Below are positions 16,889 to 25,762 of a stretch of DNA of 36,111 nucleotides, piece after piece; position 1 is the first letter of the stretch; each line of letters starts with the position of its first letter. Made by a program: the position numbers and the translations under genes. The stretch comes from Candidatus Stackebrandtia excrementipullorum (GTDB lineage: Bacteria; Actinomycetota; Actinomycetes; Mycobacteriales; Micromonosporaceae), in assembly GCA_019113825.1 (NCBI GenBank), contig DXGR01000115.1, positions 1 through 36,111 of the forward strand. Reading direction: 5' to 3'. The notes below the pieces were generated by a model, which had not been told where the DNA came from, did not search any database, and was given only the letters and a program-made list of their open reading frames with translations.

Positions 16889-17776
16889 TCACCACGTCAA
16901 GGCGAGCGCCCCGAGCCAGATTAGCAGCGGCCCGGCGAGGCTGACGGCCACCGCCCCGGCCCGGAGACGGCCGGGGAACCGCCAGGCACCGGTGGCCCAC
17001 GCGATGGCGAAGCCGGTCGCGATCACAAGCCCCAGACCAACGCTCCAGCGCAACAGCAGCCCCAGGTCGTCACCGATGTAGACGGACGTCGACCGGTGGG
17101 AGACCACCTGCCCGGTAACCGTTTCGCCCGCCCGTTCGGCGTGGGTGTCGCCCGAAATACGAAGAACCGGTTGCGTTTCGCCACCCGAATGGGGGACGAA
17201 CCGGCCTTGGCAGCGCGGTGCGAACCCCTCCGTGTCGCATTCGGCCACCGTCACCGTGCCGGTGACCTCGTGCCCGGTGTACAGCCAGAACGGTTCGGCG
17301 GACACCCAACTGAAAAACGCCGCCACACCGGTCAGCAGAATCACCATCGGCAGCATGACCTGCGGGCGGCGTGGCGGTTTCACTCTCTTGGTGCGTGCCG
17401 ACACCGAGCTCTTAGGCCTCGATTTCGGCTTCTGTGTCCACGCTTCGTGAAGACGTTGCGTCGCATACAGGGATCCGGTCACGGCCGGTTGGGGCGCGGT
17501 GTCGTCGAGCCCGGACCTCCCGTCGGGAACGCTCGGTTCTCCGGACACCACCAGCGGCTCGGTGATCGGACGGTCGATGCGCTGAATCGCATACGGCCCA
17601 CCGCTCATGTACAGAGAAGGACCGTCTCCGGCAGGTGTCGGCGGGGCGGACGCGTCCGGATCGTCGGCGTCCAGGTCGGCCCCCCATCGAGTCGGATCGA
17701 CCGGCGGTCGAGGGAGCATCTCGTCCTCTACGGCGGGTTCGCCGGAGGGCCGCTGTGGTCCGGTAAAATCCGACAT
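16889..17776 (-). CDS. Hypothetical membrane protein with disordered N-terminus
   Basis: A 295-residue protein I do not recognise. Residues 1-135 are Pro/Asp/Ser-rich and probably disordered, ending in a basic patch (RTKRVKPPRRP). A membrane helix follows (about 139-160), then an extracytoplasmic domain with two Cys (VAECDTEGFAPRCQGRF) that could form a disulfide. Two more helices end the protein. The extracytoplasmic part recalls DUF3592-like domains, but weakly. It probably shares a transcript with the downstream penicillin-binding protein, which hints at an envelope role. No ribosome-binding site is seen before ATG 17776, so the message may be leaderless. metG is divergent, 107 bases away. 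Confidence 0.75.
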   Translation of the reverse strand: MSDFTGPQRPSGEPAVEDEMLPRPPVDPTRWGADLDADDPDASAPPTPAGDGPSLYMSGGPYAIQRIDRPITEPLVVSGEPSVPDGRSGLDDTAPQPAVTGSLYATQRLHEAWTQKPKSRPKSSVSARTKRVKPPRRPQVMLPMVILLTGVAAFFSWVSAEPFWLYTGHEVTGTVTVAECDTEGFAPRCQGRFVPHSGGETQPVLRISGDTHAERAGETVTGQVVSHRSTSVYIGDDLGLLLRWSVGLGLVIATGFAIAWATGAWRFPGRLRAGAVAVSLAGPLLIWLGALALTW

Positions 17777-17883
17777 TACGGTATTTCACACCGTCGAAGC
17801 CGTGACGTGGCGCATTGTGGGGTGCCCGGGCGTGCCGTGGTTGCGCGCAACCGTCTATCGACGTCAAACTAAGATCGGCGACT

Positions 17884-19677
17884 ATGAGTCATGTTCTGTC
17901 CGCGGTGGCCTGGCCTTACGCCAACGGTCCCCGCCACATAGGTCACGTATCCGGCTTCGGGGTCCCCGCCGACATCTTCAGCCGTTACATGCGCATGGCC
18001 GGACACGACGTGCTCATGGTTTCGGGCACCGACGAACACGGGACCCCGATCCTGGTGCAGGCCGACGAGGAGGGCCTCAGCGCGCGGGAGGCCGCCGACA
18101 AGTACAACCGCGTCATCGTCGAAGACCTGCACGCGCTCGGCATGTCCTACGACCTGTTCACCAGGACCACCACCGGCAACCACTACCTGACCGTGCAGCA
18201 GATCTTCACCGCGCTCCACGACAACGGGTACATCCTCACCAAGACGACGATGGGCGCGATCTCCCCGTCGACGGGCCGCACCCTGCCGGACCGTTACATC
18301 GAGGGAACCTGTCCGATCTGCGGTGACGACGGTGCACGCGGCGACCAATGCGACAACTGCGGCAACCAGCTGGACCCCGAGGACCTCGTCGACCCGAAGT
18401 CACGCATCAACGGTGAAACGCCGAAGTTCGTCGAAGAGGAGCACTTCTTTCTCGACCTGCCGGCGTTCGGTGACGCGTTGAACGCCTGGCTGGACACCCG
18501 GTCCGATTGGCGCCCCAACGTGGTCCGCTTCACCCGCAACCTTCTCGACGATCTCAAGCCACGCGCGATCTCGCGTGACCTCGACTGGGGCGTCCCGGTG
18601 CCCGTGGACGGCTGGCGCGATCGCACCGACAAAAAGCTCTACGTGTGGTTCGACGCCGTGATCGGCTACCTGTCGGCCAGTATCGAATGGGCGCGCCGCA
18701 GCGGTGACCCCGACGCGTGGAAGAAATGGTGGCGTGACCCGCAGGCCCTGTCCTACTACTTCATGGGCAAGGACAACATCGTCTTCCACTCCGAGATCTG
18801 GCCCGCGATCCTGTTGGGCAACAACGGGGAAGGCGCCACCGGAGGCACCGCCGGCGAACTGGGCACCCTCAACCTGCCCACCGAAGTAGTCTCCAGCGAA
18901 TTTCTGACGATGGAGGGCAAAAAGTTCTCCTCTTCGCGACGCATCGTCATCTTCGTGAGGGACTTCCTGGAACGCTACGACGCCGACGCACTGCGGTACT
19001 TCATCGCCGTCGCAGGACCCGAGAACCAGGACACCGACTTCACGTGGGCGGAGTTCGTACGACGCAACAACGACGAACTCGTCGCCGGTTGGGGCAACCT
19101 CGTGAACCGGTCGGTCGCCATGGCCGCCAAGAACTTCGGCGAAATCCCGGCCGCCGGTGAACTCACCGACCTCGACAAGAACGTGCTGCAGACGACGCAG
19201 GCCGCGTTCGCCTCCGTCGGTGAACTGATCGCCGCCAACCGCATCAAGTCCGCCATCGGTGAGGCGATGAAAACGGTGGGCGCGGTCAACAAGTACCTCG
19301 CCGACACGACTCCTTGGAAGTTGAAGGAGGACCGCGACCGGATGGCGACGGTCCTGCACGTCGCGTTGCAGGCCGTCGACGACTGCAAAACCATGCTCGC
19401 GCCGTTCCTGCCGTTCTCGGCGCAGAAGGTCCACGAGTTGTTGGGCGGCGAAGGCGTGTTCGCGCCGATGCCGCGCATCGAGGACGTCGAGGAGCTCGAC
19501 GGCACCGGCCCGTTGGCCGGTGACACCTACCCGATCCTGACCGGCGACTACTCGCAGACACCCGGCTGGGAGTCCCGCCCGATCAAGGTCGGACACGCGC
19601 TGTCCAAACCGACACCGATCTTCACCAAACTCGATCCGTCGATCGTCGACGAGGAAATCGCGCGCCTCGAGGGGTAG
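17884..19677 (+). CDS. metG: Methionyl-tRNA synthetase
   Basis: A 597-residue class I aminoacyl-tRNA synthetase that charges tRNA-Met. The HIGH motif is at 18-21 ([14 protein letters not shown]). A zinc knuckle starts near 143 (CPIC and CDNC). The KMSKS loop is the variant KFSSSRR at about 346-352, known in actinobacterial enzymes. The anticodon-binding alpha-helical domain follows ([18 protein letters not shown]), ending at the normal length without the C-terminal EMAP-like dimerisation domain. ATG 17884 begins the conserved [15 protein letters not shown]; the frame upstream to 17815 is not conserved. A strong terminator lies 33 bases past the stop. Confidence 0.96.
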   Translation: MSHVLSAVAWPYANGPRHIGHVSGFGVPADIFSRYMRMAGHDVLMVSGTDEHGTPILVQADEEGLSAREAADKYNRVIVEDLHALGMSYDLFTRTTTGNHYLTVQQIFTALHDNGYILTKTTMGAISPSTGRTLPDRYIEGTCPICGDDGARGDQCDNCGNQLDPEDLVDPKSRINGETPKFVEEEHFFLDLPAFGDALNAWLDTRSDWRPNVVRFTRNLLDDLKPRAISRDLDWGVPVPVDGWRDRTDKKLYVWFDAVIGYLSASIEWARRSGDPDAWKKWWRDPQALSYYFMGKDNIVFHSEIWPAILLGNNGEGATGGTAGELGTLNLPTEVVSSEFLTMEGKKFSSSRRIVIFVRDFLERYDADALRYFIAVAGPENQDTDFTWAEFVRRNNDELVAGWGNLVNRSVAMAAKNFGEIPAAGELTDLDKNVLQTTQAAFASVGELIAANRIKSAIGEAMKTVGAVNKYLADTTPWKLKEDRDRMATVLHVALQAVDDCKTMLAPFLPFSAQKVHELLGGEGVFAPMPRIEDVEELDGTGPLAGDTYPILTGDYSQTPGWESRPIKVGHALSKPTPIFTKLDPSIVDEEIARLEG

Positions 19678-20241
19678 GTGTGGCGATTCGTTACGCCGAC
19701 GAGCGCATGCGGGGCCGCGACCGAGTCGCGGCCCCGTCGCGTTGTCGCGTGTCACGACAAGGCGCCCGCACGGTTCGGTCGTAACACGGCCGAAGACAGC
19801 CGGCCGCACCGTTACGAGGCCGTCGCGCCGTTGTGAACAGCCGTTCGGGTCGAGGGAATGCAAGGTGGAGAAGGTCTTCGCATACCGATGTCGTGTGCAC
19901 GACTATTCGACAACACTGCGAGAGGCCTCGGGCACCGTGCAATGTCGGGGGCTTTCTGTTGCGTCGGGGTGGCGGGTAGGAGTCCGATGGTCAGGGCGGC
20001 GGTGGTCGACCCGAGACGGGTGATGAGCACGGTTGCTTCACCGGAGGGACGCAACATCACGGTGAGTGATTCCTGATGCACGCAGAATACCGTCCCGAGT
20101 TGTGCATTTACATACCCAAATCTTGCTGTTTATGGTGATCGTTTCCCCTCGCCCCGACGCTCACACGCTTGACGCGTAGGTGCATGATCTGGTGCAACAC
20201 CTCGCCCGTGTGCCCACTTCTTCTGCCCCGAGGATGCTGCG
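19678..20241. other. Intergenic region downstream of metG, no gene recognised
   Basis: It holds the metG terminator (19711-19735). From about 20095 to 20145 there is an A/T-rich stretch (for example TTGTGCATTTACATACCC) that probably includes the promoter of the WXG100-like operon, though I cannot assign clear -35 and -10 boxes. Frames in between lack starts with ribosome-binding sites. Confidence 0.5.
19711..19735 (+). terminator. metG terminator
   Basis: GGGGCCGCGAC and GTCGCGGCCCC form a perfect 11-bp stem closed by a CGA loop, starting 33 bases after the metG stop. Confidence 0.8.
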
Positions 20242-20538
20242 ATGGAAAACGATCTTCCGGCGATACGCCGATGCGGATCCGCCATACAGGATTGCGGTCG
20301 CGCCGTCAGCGATCACTTGACCGACAACACCGACGGTCTCACCGTCTCCGGCAACACCGGCTTCGTCACCGTCGGCGAAGTCGCCGCCATCACCCCCGAC
20401 TGGACCGATCAACTGTCCGGCTTCAGTCGTCGACTCACCTCCATCGGCCGCATCATGAAGGTGTCGGCAGACGACTTCGACGAAGGCGACGTCGAAACCG
20501 CCCTACGCATCCAAGAGTCGGAACCGCAGGTGACGTGA
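20242..20538 (+). CDS. Small WXG100/EspC-like protein, candidate type VII secretion partner
   Basis: A 98-residue, mostly helical acidic protein without signal peptide or membrane span. Size, position just before a WxG-bearing hydrolase, and the C-terminal helix with DDFDEGDVETALRIQE resemble the small ESX/EspC-type proteins that pair with type VII secretion substrates. There is no canonical WxG in this protein, so the assignment rests on context and size. GAGG stands about 8 bases before the ATG at 20242. The stop is 2 bases from the next start, so the two are co-translated. No secretion machinery genes (EccC and others) are in the window. Confidence 0.7.
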   Translation: MENDLPAIRRCGSAIQDCGRAVSDHLTDNTDGLTVSGNTGFVTVGEVAAITPDWTDQLSGFSRRLTSIGRIMKVSADDFDEGDVETALRIQESEPQVT

Positions 20539-20540
20539 CC

Positions 20541-22142
20541 ATGGTTGGATTCGCAGAGCTGAAAGCAGCCGACCCCGCCGCGTTCCGTCTGACCGCGACC
20601 GCCTACGAAGACCTCGCCGGAGTCGTCGACGCCCAATTGGACCCGTTGCGCACCAACGGAGAGTCACTGAACAACGCGTGGAGCGGCAACGACCAGGTCG
20701 GTGGGACCGCAGCCGTCGAGGCGGTTCGCGACCAGCACGACCGCGCGACGATCGCTCAGGCGGACCTGGTGGGTGTCGCCGGAGAACTGAACACGTTGGC
20801 CGACGTGGTCGAATTGTCCCAGCAGCGCCTCAACGACGCTCTCGACCGCGCCAAGAGTTTCGCGATCGTGGCCGAAGACGGAAGTTCGATCAGGCTCAAC
20901 ATCGAGGCGCTGCAACAACGCGGTGTGAAGCCCTCCGACCTCAAGCACTACATGACGTCGATGCAGACCATCGCCGACGACATCAGCGACGCGCTCACCA
21001 CCGCCACCGAAGCCGACGAGACCGCCCGTACCCGGATCAGTCTGCTCACACCGACGTTGACGAGCAACCCGCCCTCCGCCGACGACGTGCCCGAGCCGGA
21101 GGATCACTGGAACCCCGAGCAGGTCAACGAGTGGTGGCACGGCTTGACGCCCGAACAACGGCAGAGCCTGTTGATGAACCGTCCCGACCTGATCGGACCG
21201 CTCGACGGCGTGCCCACCGTCTATCGGGACGTCGCCAACCGCGCGTTGCTCGACGAACAGTTGAACGACGTGGAGGCGGCGTTGGCCGACGACCCGGACA
21301 ACAAACGGCTTCTGGGCATCCAGGAGGGTCTTCTGGAGATTCGTGAACGGCTGGAAAGCGACCACGGTTCCGCCGGTTACGACGACCGCGGTTACCTCCT
21401 GTTGATCGACTCCTCCGGTGACGGTCAAGCCGTTGTCGCCGTGGGGAACCCGGATGTGGCCGACAATGTGGTCACTTTCGTTCCGGGCACCGGTGCCGAA
21501 TTGTCGACCGCTTCGGGTGACGTCGCCAGGGTCGACCGTATGGTCGCCGACGCGAACCTGCTCGACCCCGGATCCACGGCCGGGATCATGTGGCTGGGTT
21601 ACGACGCGCCCGACAACGTCGCGTTGGCGGCGGATCCGTCGTATGCAAACGACGCCGAAGCCGACCTTCAGCGTTTCCAATGGGGTATGGAGGTCACGCA
21701 GGGCGGCCCGGACGAAGTTCTCAACACGACGATGGGGCACTCGTACGGCAGCACGGTGGTCGGTCACTCGGCGGCTGAAGGCGACGGTTTGCGCACCGAC
21801 CAGATCGTCCTCGTCGGCAGCCCGGGTGTGGGAACCGATCATGCCTCGGACCTACAGATCGGCGCGGAGAACGTGTACGCGACGACGGCCCCCAACGACC
21901 TGATCCATATTGTCCCCGATGCGTCGTGGGCCCACGGGACCGCGCCGATCATGGAGAGTTTCGGTGCCGAGGTGTTCGAAACCCCCCGCCACGACGGCAG
22001 CCGGTCCGAGGCCCACAGCGCGTACTGGGACGAGGGCAACCCGGCCCGCGATTCGATGGCGCTCATCATCACCGGTGACGGCGATGAGGTTCAACGCACC
22101 GACTATCACGAACGCTGGTACCAGTGGCGACCGTGGAACTGA
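20541..22142 (+). CDS. WXG-like domain fused to alpha/beta hydrolase (DUF1023 type)
   Basis: A 533-residue protein. The N-terminal 100 residues or so are helical with a WxG turn (LNNAWSGNDQ at about 43-52), as in WXG100/type VII substrates. A linker contains WWHGLTPEQRQSLLMNRPDLIG (about 198-219), the hallmark that precedes DUF1023 hydrolase domains. The catalytic domain (about 280-533) has the nucleophile elbow GHSYGS with Ser401 and a likely catalytic His492 in EAHSAYWD. No signal peptide is present, consistent with type VII export. The substrate is unknown; esterase or lipase activity would be the family expectation. It is coupled to the small upstream partner and shares a terminator with the convergent regulator gene. 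Confidence 0.82.
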   Translation: MVGFAELKAADPAAFRLTATAYEDLAGVVDAQLDPLRTNGESLNNAWSGNDQVGGTAAVEAVRDQHDRATIAQADLVGVAGELNTLADVVELSQQRLNDALDRAKSFAIVAEDGSSIRLNIEALQQRGVKPSDLKHYMTSMQTIADDISDALTTATEADETARTRISLLTPTLTSNPPSADDVPEPEDHWNPEQVNEWWHGLTPEQRQSLLMNRPDLIGPLDGVPTVYRDVANRALLDEQLNDVEAALADDPDNKRLLGIQEGLLEIRERLESDHGSAGYDDRGYLLLIDSSGDGQAVVAVGNPDVADNVVTFVPGTGAELSTASGDVARVDRMVADANLLDPGSTAGIMWLGYDAPDNVALAADPSYANDAEADLQRFQWGMEVTQGGPDEVLNTTMGHSYGSTVVGHSAAEGDGLRTDQIVLVGSPGVGTDHASDLQIGAENVYATTAPNDLIHIVPDASWAHGTAPIMESFGAEVFETPRHDGSRSEAHSAYWDEGNPARDSMALIITGDGDEVQRTDYHERWYQWRPWN

Positions 22143-22149
22143 TCCGATC

Positions 22150-22177
22150 GGGTGTGTCCGTCTTACCGGACGCACCC
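22150..22177. terminator. Bidirectional terminator between hydrolase and SARP genes
   Basis: GGGTGTGTCCG and CGGACGCACCC pair over 11 bp (one G-T wobble on the plus strand) with a 6-base loop, exactly between stops at 22142 and 22181. A run of six T occurs at 22191-22196 on the plus side. Confidence 0.85.
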
Positions 22178-22180
22178 GGA

Positions 22181-25100
22181 TCATCGGCGGGTTTTTTCCT
22201 CGTCGGTGTGTACGCGGGCGGCGCCGCATTCGCTCAGAACCGCGTTGGCCTTCTCGGCCAACCGGTCGTCGCCCGACATGACCGCGCCCAGGTGAACGGC
22301 GCGTGCCTTCCCGACCCGGTCGCCGCAGGCGGCGAATTCGGTTTCGGCGGACCGGACGTCTCGCAGCGCCCGGTCCACGTCGCCCCGGTTTCGGTGGATC
22401 CGACCCCGGACGAACACCGCTCGGGCGTGGAGCAGCCTGTACCCGTATCGGTCGGCCAGACGCAGTGCCGTCTCGGCCGACGTGAGTGCGTCGCCGGGCC
22501 GTTTCAACGCCAGGCGGGCGTGCGCCCCCACGAGGTGCGCGTCGGTCTCGATCTGCGCGAGCGACGTTTCCCGGGCATAGCGGGCGGCGGCTGAGGCCAG
22601 TCCGTCTGCTTCTTCGGCGTCGCCGGTGCACCACGCCAACGTCACCATTGCACGCGGCACATACAGTTCGGACGTTCCTTTTTGCAGGTGTTCGTACGAC
22701 TCGACGGCGTGAGCCCTGGCCGCGACGACATCACCGCGTTCTATATGGATTCTTGCTAGGACGTCGAGCACGTACGACTTCGACATGCGGTGCGCCGCAG
22801 CGTATTGCAAAGCCCGCTGTGCATGTTCGGTGGCCGCTGCCAGGTCACCCGTTTCGCGGCAGGTCACCGCGAGGTTCCACAGGGCGGGCGCCAGTTTCGG
22901 TCCTGTAAGCGTGTCGACCAACTGTTCGAGCAGACGTCGGGATGTGGCTGTATCGCCTCGTTCCCGATGGATCGAGCCCAGGACGTTCACCCCGATCATG
23001 CGGTGCCGATCCGTCGGGTCCGGGACCGCCAGAGCCTCCTCTGCGCGCCGAACGGCCTCGTCGAGCCGACCGGAACGGTAGTACAGTTCGGCCAGGTCCA
23101 GTTGAATCGTCGACCGCAAGGCGTCACGGCGGGTATCCGCGAGAGCCGCCAACAGCAGTTTTTCCGCGCCTGCCGGGTCACCCAGGAATTTGATCCTCCG
23201 GGCCAGTGTCGTCCGCAGAACCACCGTCGCATCGTGTTCACCGGCGGTCGTGGCGGCTTTCAGCCCCAGTTCGATCAGTTCGCTGTGCACCGGGCGGTCC
23301 ATACCGCGTTCCAGGTACAGACGCATCGCGTCGACCAACAACCAGGCCGCGGCGTTCTCGACCGCGACGGCGCGTCTGATCGCGGCGACCAGGTTGTCGA
23401 CCTCGTTGCGAAACCACGTGATGGCGGCCTCTCCACTGGAAAAGGTCGGCACGTCGACGCCGGCAGTCACCGCCGGTGCGGGCAGCTGTAGACCGCCCGC
23501 GCTGATCGCCTCCGAGGCACGGCGCGCACTGTGGACATACCAGTCGAACAAACGGCTCTGCGCATCCGAGGTTTCGAGCTCGTCGAACCACTCGGCCGCG
23601 TAGTCGCACAGGCGGCCACGCACCGCATAGGAGTCGGGTGCCGTCTTAACGATCAAACGGGCCTCCTCCAACGTCCGCAACGCCACATCGGCGTCCGCCG
23701 AGTCCATGGCCGCCATGCAGGCGACGGCACGTCCCGGCGCGCTCGACCCGGGAACCGACCCGAGACACCCGAACACCGTGCGAGCCCGCTCGTCGAGCCG
23801 GGAGAAGACGTGGTCGAAGACCGCCCGGACCGGGTCGTCGTGGCGGAAGCCCAACGCGTCTACGTAGTCGCAAAGCCGTTCGTCGTCGTCAAGCCCGGCG
23901 CAGGCCAGCTTCAACGCCAACGGGAAACCGGCGCAGACCGTCACCAACCGATCCGCGGCCGTCGGTTCGGCCGTCGCCCGCTCACCCAGCAGCGCCGCCA
24001 ACAAACCCATCGAGTCCGCACGAGACAATCCCGGCACGGTAACCCGTCGTGCGTCCTGAAGGGCCACCAAACCCGACAGGGCATGACGACTGGTCACCAC
24101 CACCAGGCTTCCCGCGCCGGTGGGAGTCAACGTACGCACCACATCCGGATCGGCGACGTCGTCAAGCACCAGCAACAGTCGACGATTCGCCGTACGCGAG
24201 CGGTACAGGGCCAACCGGTCGTCGACGTCGGCGGGAATCGACGGGCCGGTAACCCCCAACGCCGTCAACAACCGCGCCAACACATCGCTCATGGTGTCGA
24301 CCGAGCGATCACCGTGCAGATGCTCGAACAGTCGCCCGTCGGGAAAGTCGTCGACGATCCGATGTGCCCAGTTCAACGCCAGGGTCGTCTTCCCGACCCC
24401 GGCTTCGCCGGTGACGAGCACGATCTGGACCGTATCGTCACGGCTGTCGGCGAACAAAGCGTCCAGTTCACGCATCGGGCCGTCCCGCCCGGTCGGGTGT
24501 GCAGCCGTCGGCATCATCGGAGACGGCGACGGCGACGACAACGCCGACTCGGGCTGAAGATTCGGGTCCTGCCTAAGAATCCGCCGTTGCATGCGACGCA
24601 ACCGAGCCGACGGCTCGACGCCGAACTCGTCACGCAACCGGGCGACGGTTTCGGAGTACAACGCCAACGCGTCGGCCTGCCTACCCGACAGGAACACGGC
24701 GCGCATCAGCTCGGCGATCAACGGTTCCTCACGCGGATAGGCGACCACAGCTTCGGTCAGTTCACCGATGACGGCGCCGTGACCGCCCGCGTCGAGCTCC
24801 GCCGCGTACAGGTTACGTAGGTTCGCGACGTGTTCCCGTGTCAAGGCGGCACGAACCCGGTCCGCCCAGGCGGTTTCGATATGCGCCAGGGGACGGTCAC
24901 GCCACAGGGCGACAGCTCGGCGCCAACAGTCGACGGCCCCACCGATGTCACCGATGTCGTGCAAGGACGACGCCTTGGCGGCCAGGTCACGCATCACGAA
25001 CAGGTCGATCGCTCCGTCGTCGACTTCCAAGCGGTAACCGTTGCCGGCGCCGCGTTGAATCGACGCGTCGGGGACCGTGGCGATCAATCGCCGAAGGCGG

Positions 25101-25300
25101 GCCACATAGCTGTACAGGGCGCTGCGCGACGACGGCGGCGGCTCACTCCCCCATGCGCGCAGAATCAATGCCGACTGCGGGACCGAACGACGTGGAGAAA
25201 CGGCCAACGCCGCCAAGATCGCCGCCTGTTTCGCCGGGCCGGCGCGACACCATCGCTTCTCGACCAAAACCTCAACGGATCCGAGGATACGGAGAAACAC
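22181..25300 (-). CDS. AfsR/SARP-family transcriptional regulator (SARP-NB-ARC-TPR)
   Basis: A 1039-residue regulator of the AfsR type. An OmpR-like winged helix (about 1-95) with RSVPQSALILRAWG and SALYSYVARLRRLI leads into the BTAD domain (100-245, ending EFGVEPSARLRRMQ). The NB-ARC ATPase follows with Walker A GEAGVGKTT at 298-306, Walker B LLLVLDD and a later LPLALKLACAGL-like segment. The last 400 residues are tetratricopeptide repeats. Such proteins activate secondary-metabolite or developmental genes by binding heptamer direct repeats, switching with ATP. The GTG at 25300 has AGAAGG 6 bases upstream. No biosynthetic cluster adjoins it, so its target is unknown; a heptamer direct repeat lies in its own promoter. 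Confidence 0.92.
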   Translation of the reverse strand: MFLRILGSVEVLVEKRWCRAGPAKQAAILAALAVSPRRSVPQSALILRAWGSEPPPSSRSALYSYVARLRRLIATVPDASIQRGAGNGYRLEVDDGAIDLFVMRDLAAKASSLHDIGDIGGAVDCWRRAVALWRDRPLAHIETAWADRVRAALTREHVANLRNLYAAELDAGGHGAVIGELTEAVVAYPREEPLIAELMRAVFLSGRQADALALYSETVARLRDEFGVEPSARLRRMQRRILRQDPNLQPESALSSPSPSPMMPTAAHPTGRDGPMRELDALFADSRDDTVQIVLVTGEAGVGKTTLALNWAHRIVDDFPDGRLFEHLHGDRSVDTMSDVLARLLTALGVTGPSIPADVDDRLALYRSRTANRRLLLVLDDVADPDVVRTLTPTGAGSLVVVTSRHALSGLVALQDARRVTVPGLSRADSMGLLAALLGERATAEPTAADRLVTVCAGFPLALKLACAGLDDDERLCDYVDALGFRHDDPVRAVFDHVFSRLDERARTVFGCLGSVPGSSAPGRAVACMAAMDSADADVALRTLEEARLIVKTAPDSYAVRGRLCDYAAEWFDELETSDAQSRLFDWYVHSARRASEAISAGGLQLPAPAVTAGVDVPTFSSGEAAITWFRNEVDNLVAAIRRAVAVENAAAWLLVDAMRLYLERGMDRPVHSELIELGLKAATTAGEHDATVVLRTTLARRIKFLGDPAGAEKLLLAALADTRRDALRSTIQLDLAELYYRSGRLDEAVRRAEEALAVPDPTDRHRMIGVNVLGSIHRERGDTATSRRLLEQLVDTLTGPKLAPALWNLAVTCRETGDLAAATEHAQRALQYAAAHRMSKSYVLDVLARIHIERGDVVAARAHAVESYEHLQKGTSELYVPRAMVTLAWCTGDAEEADGLASAAARYARETSLAQIETDAHLVGAHARLALKRPGDALTSAETALRLADRYGYRLLHARAVFVRGRIHRNRGDVDRALRDVRSAETEFAACGDRVGKARAVHLGAVMSGDDRLAEKANAVLSECGAARVHTDEEKTRR

Positions 25301-25324
25301 TGCGCACCTTCTCTAACGGGCTTA

Positions 25325-25440
25325 AGCAAGATTATGCAAGATACGGACTGGATTTCATCTTTACCGTGTGAGCCTTGGGGCCGAAAAGGTCGTTCCATCG
25401 TCTTAGCCGATCTGAGGCGATGGGGCGACCGCCCCCATAT
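25325..25440. repeat. Structured 116-nt element, copy 1
   Basis: It aligns without gaps up to the hairpin with a second copy at 25641-25756. Conserved blocks are the CAAGATT.TGCAAG start, TTGGGGCCGAAA, GATCTGAG and a CCCCCA.AT end. The hairpin has left arm 25388-25400 (GGTCGTTCCATCG), right arm 25418-25430 (CGATGGGGCGACC) and an inner helix CTTAG/CTGAG around CCGAT. Three positions pair as G-U only if the plus strand is the RNA. It lies just upstream of the leftward SARP gene. Whether it is an RNA, a terminator or a repeat family is not settled. Confidence 0.75.
25326..25342 (-). promoter_or_regulatory. Heptamer direct repeat upstream of the SARP gene
   Basis: GCAAGAT-TAT-GCAAGAT (on the minus strand ATCTTGC-ATA-ATCTTGC) is an exact heptamer repeat with a 10-bp period, 26-42 bases before the regulator's GTG. 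SARP proteins bind heptamer direct repeats of about one helical turn, so this could be an autoregulatory site. The minus-strand CATAAT inside it could alternatively be the -10 box. Confidence 0.45.
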
Positions 25441-25640
25441 AACGGCGGTACACGGGTCGCCGAATCGTTTCACCGATATTTCATTCTCATGAATCGTTTT
25501 CTCGTTATTCGGCCTTGAACGGCCGTCCGCGTGAACGCGCCGAAAAACCGTGTCCACCCGAGGCCGTCGTACACCTCCAGAACACCGCGGACGGATTCAC
25601 TCACATCACCGGGCATCTCGATCTTGCCGTCAACTCACCG

Positions 25641-25756
25641 AACAAGATTGTGCAAGGTTGACGATGGATCCACCGGATACCTTATGCGCATTGGGGCCGA
25701 AAGGCCGCCTCGTTTCCTCAGCAGATCTGAGAAAACGAGGCGGCCCACCCCCACAT
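25641..25756. repeat. Structured 116-nt element, copy 2
   Basis: The second copy has a perfect 13-bp outer helix: 25703-25715 (GGCCGCCTCGTTT) with 25733-25745 (AAACGAGGCGGCC). Inside it, CTCAG/CTGAG pairs around CAGAT (25717-25731). The heptamer repeat is present but degenerate (ACAAGAT-TGT-GCAAGGT, 25642-25658). It ends 7 bases from the stop of the leftward S9 peptidase gene, so at least this copy could serve as that operon's terminator. Confidence 0.78.
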
Positions 25757-25762
25757 TCACCG

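Noticed and set aside
19812-20081. Minus-strand 89-residue frame downstream of metG
   Set aside because: No ribosome-binding site, no recognisable domain and weak coding character.
25325-25756. Assignment of the duplicated element to the actinobacterial 6C RNA
   Set aside because: The C-run is only five or so and lies outside the hairpins, not in the loops as in 6C RNA.
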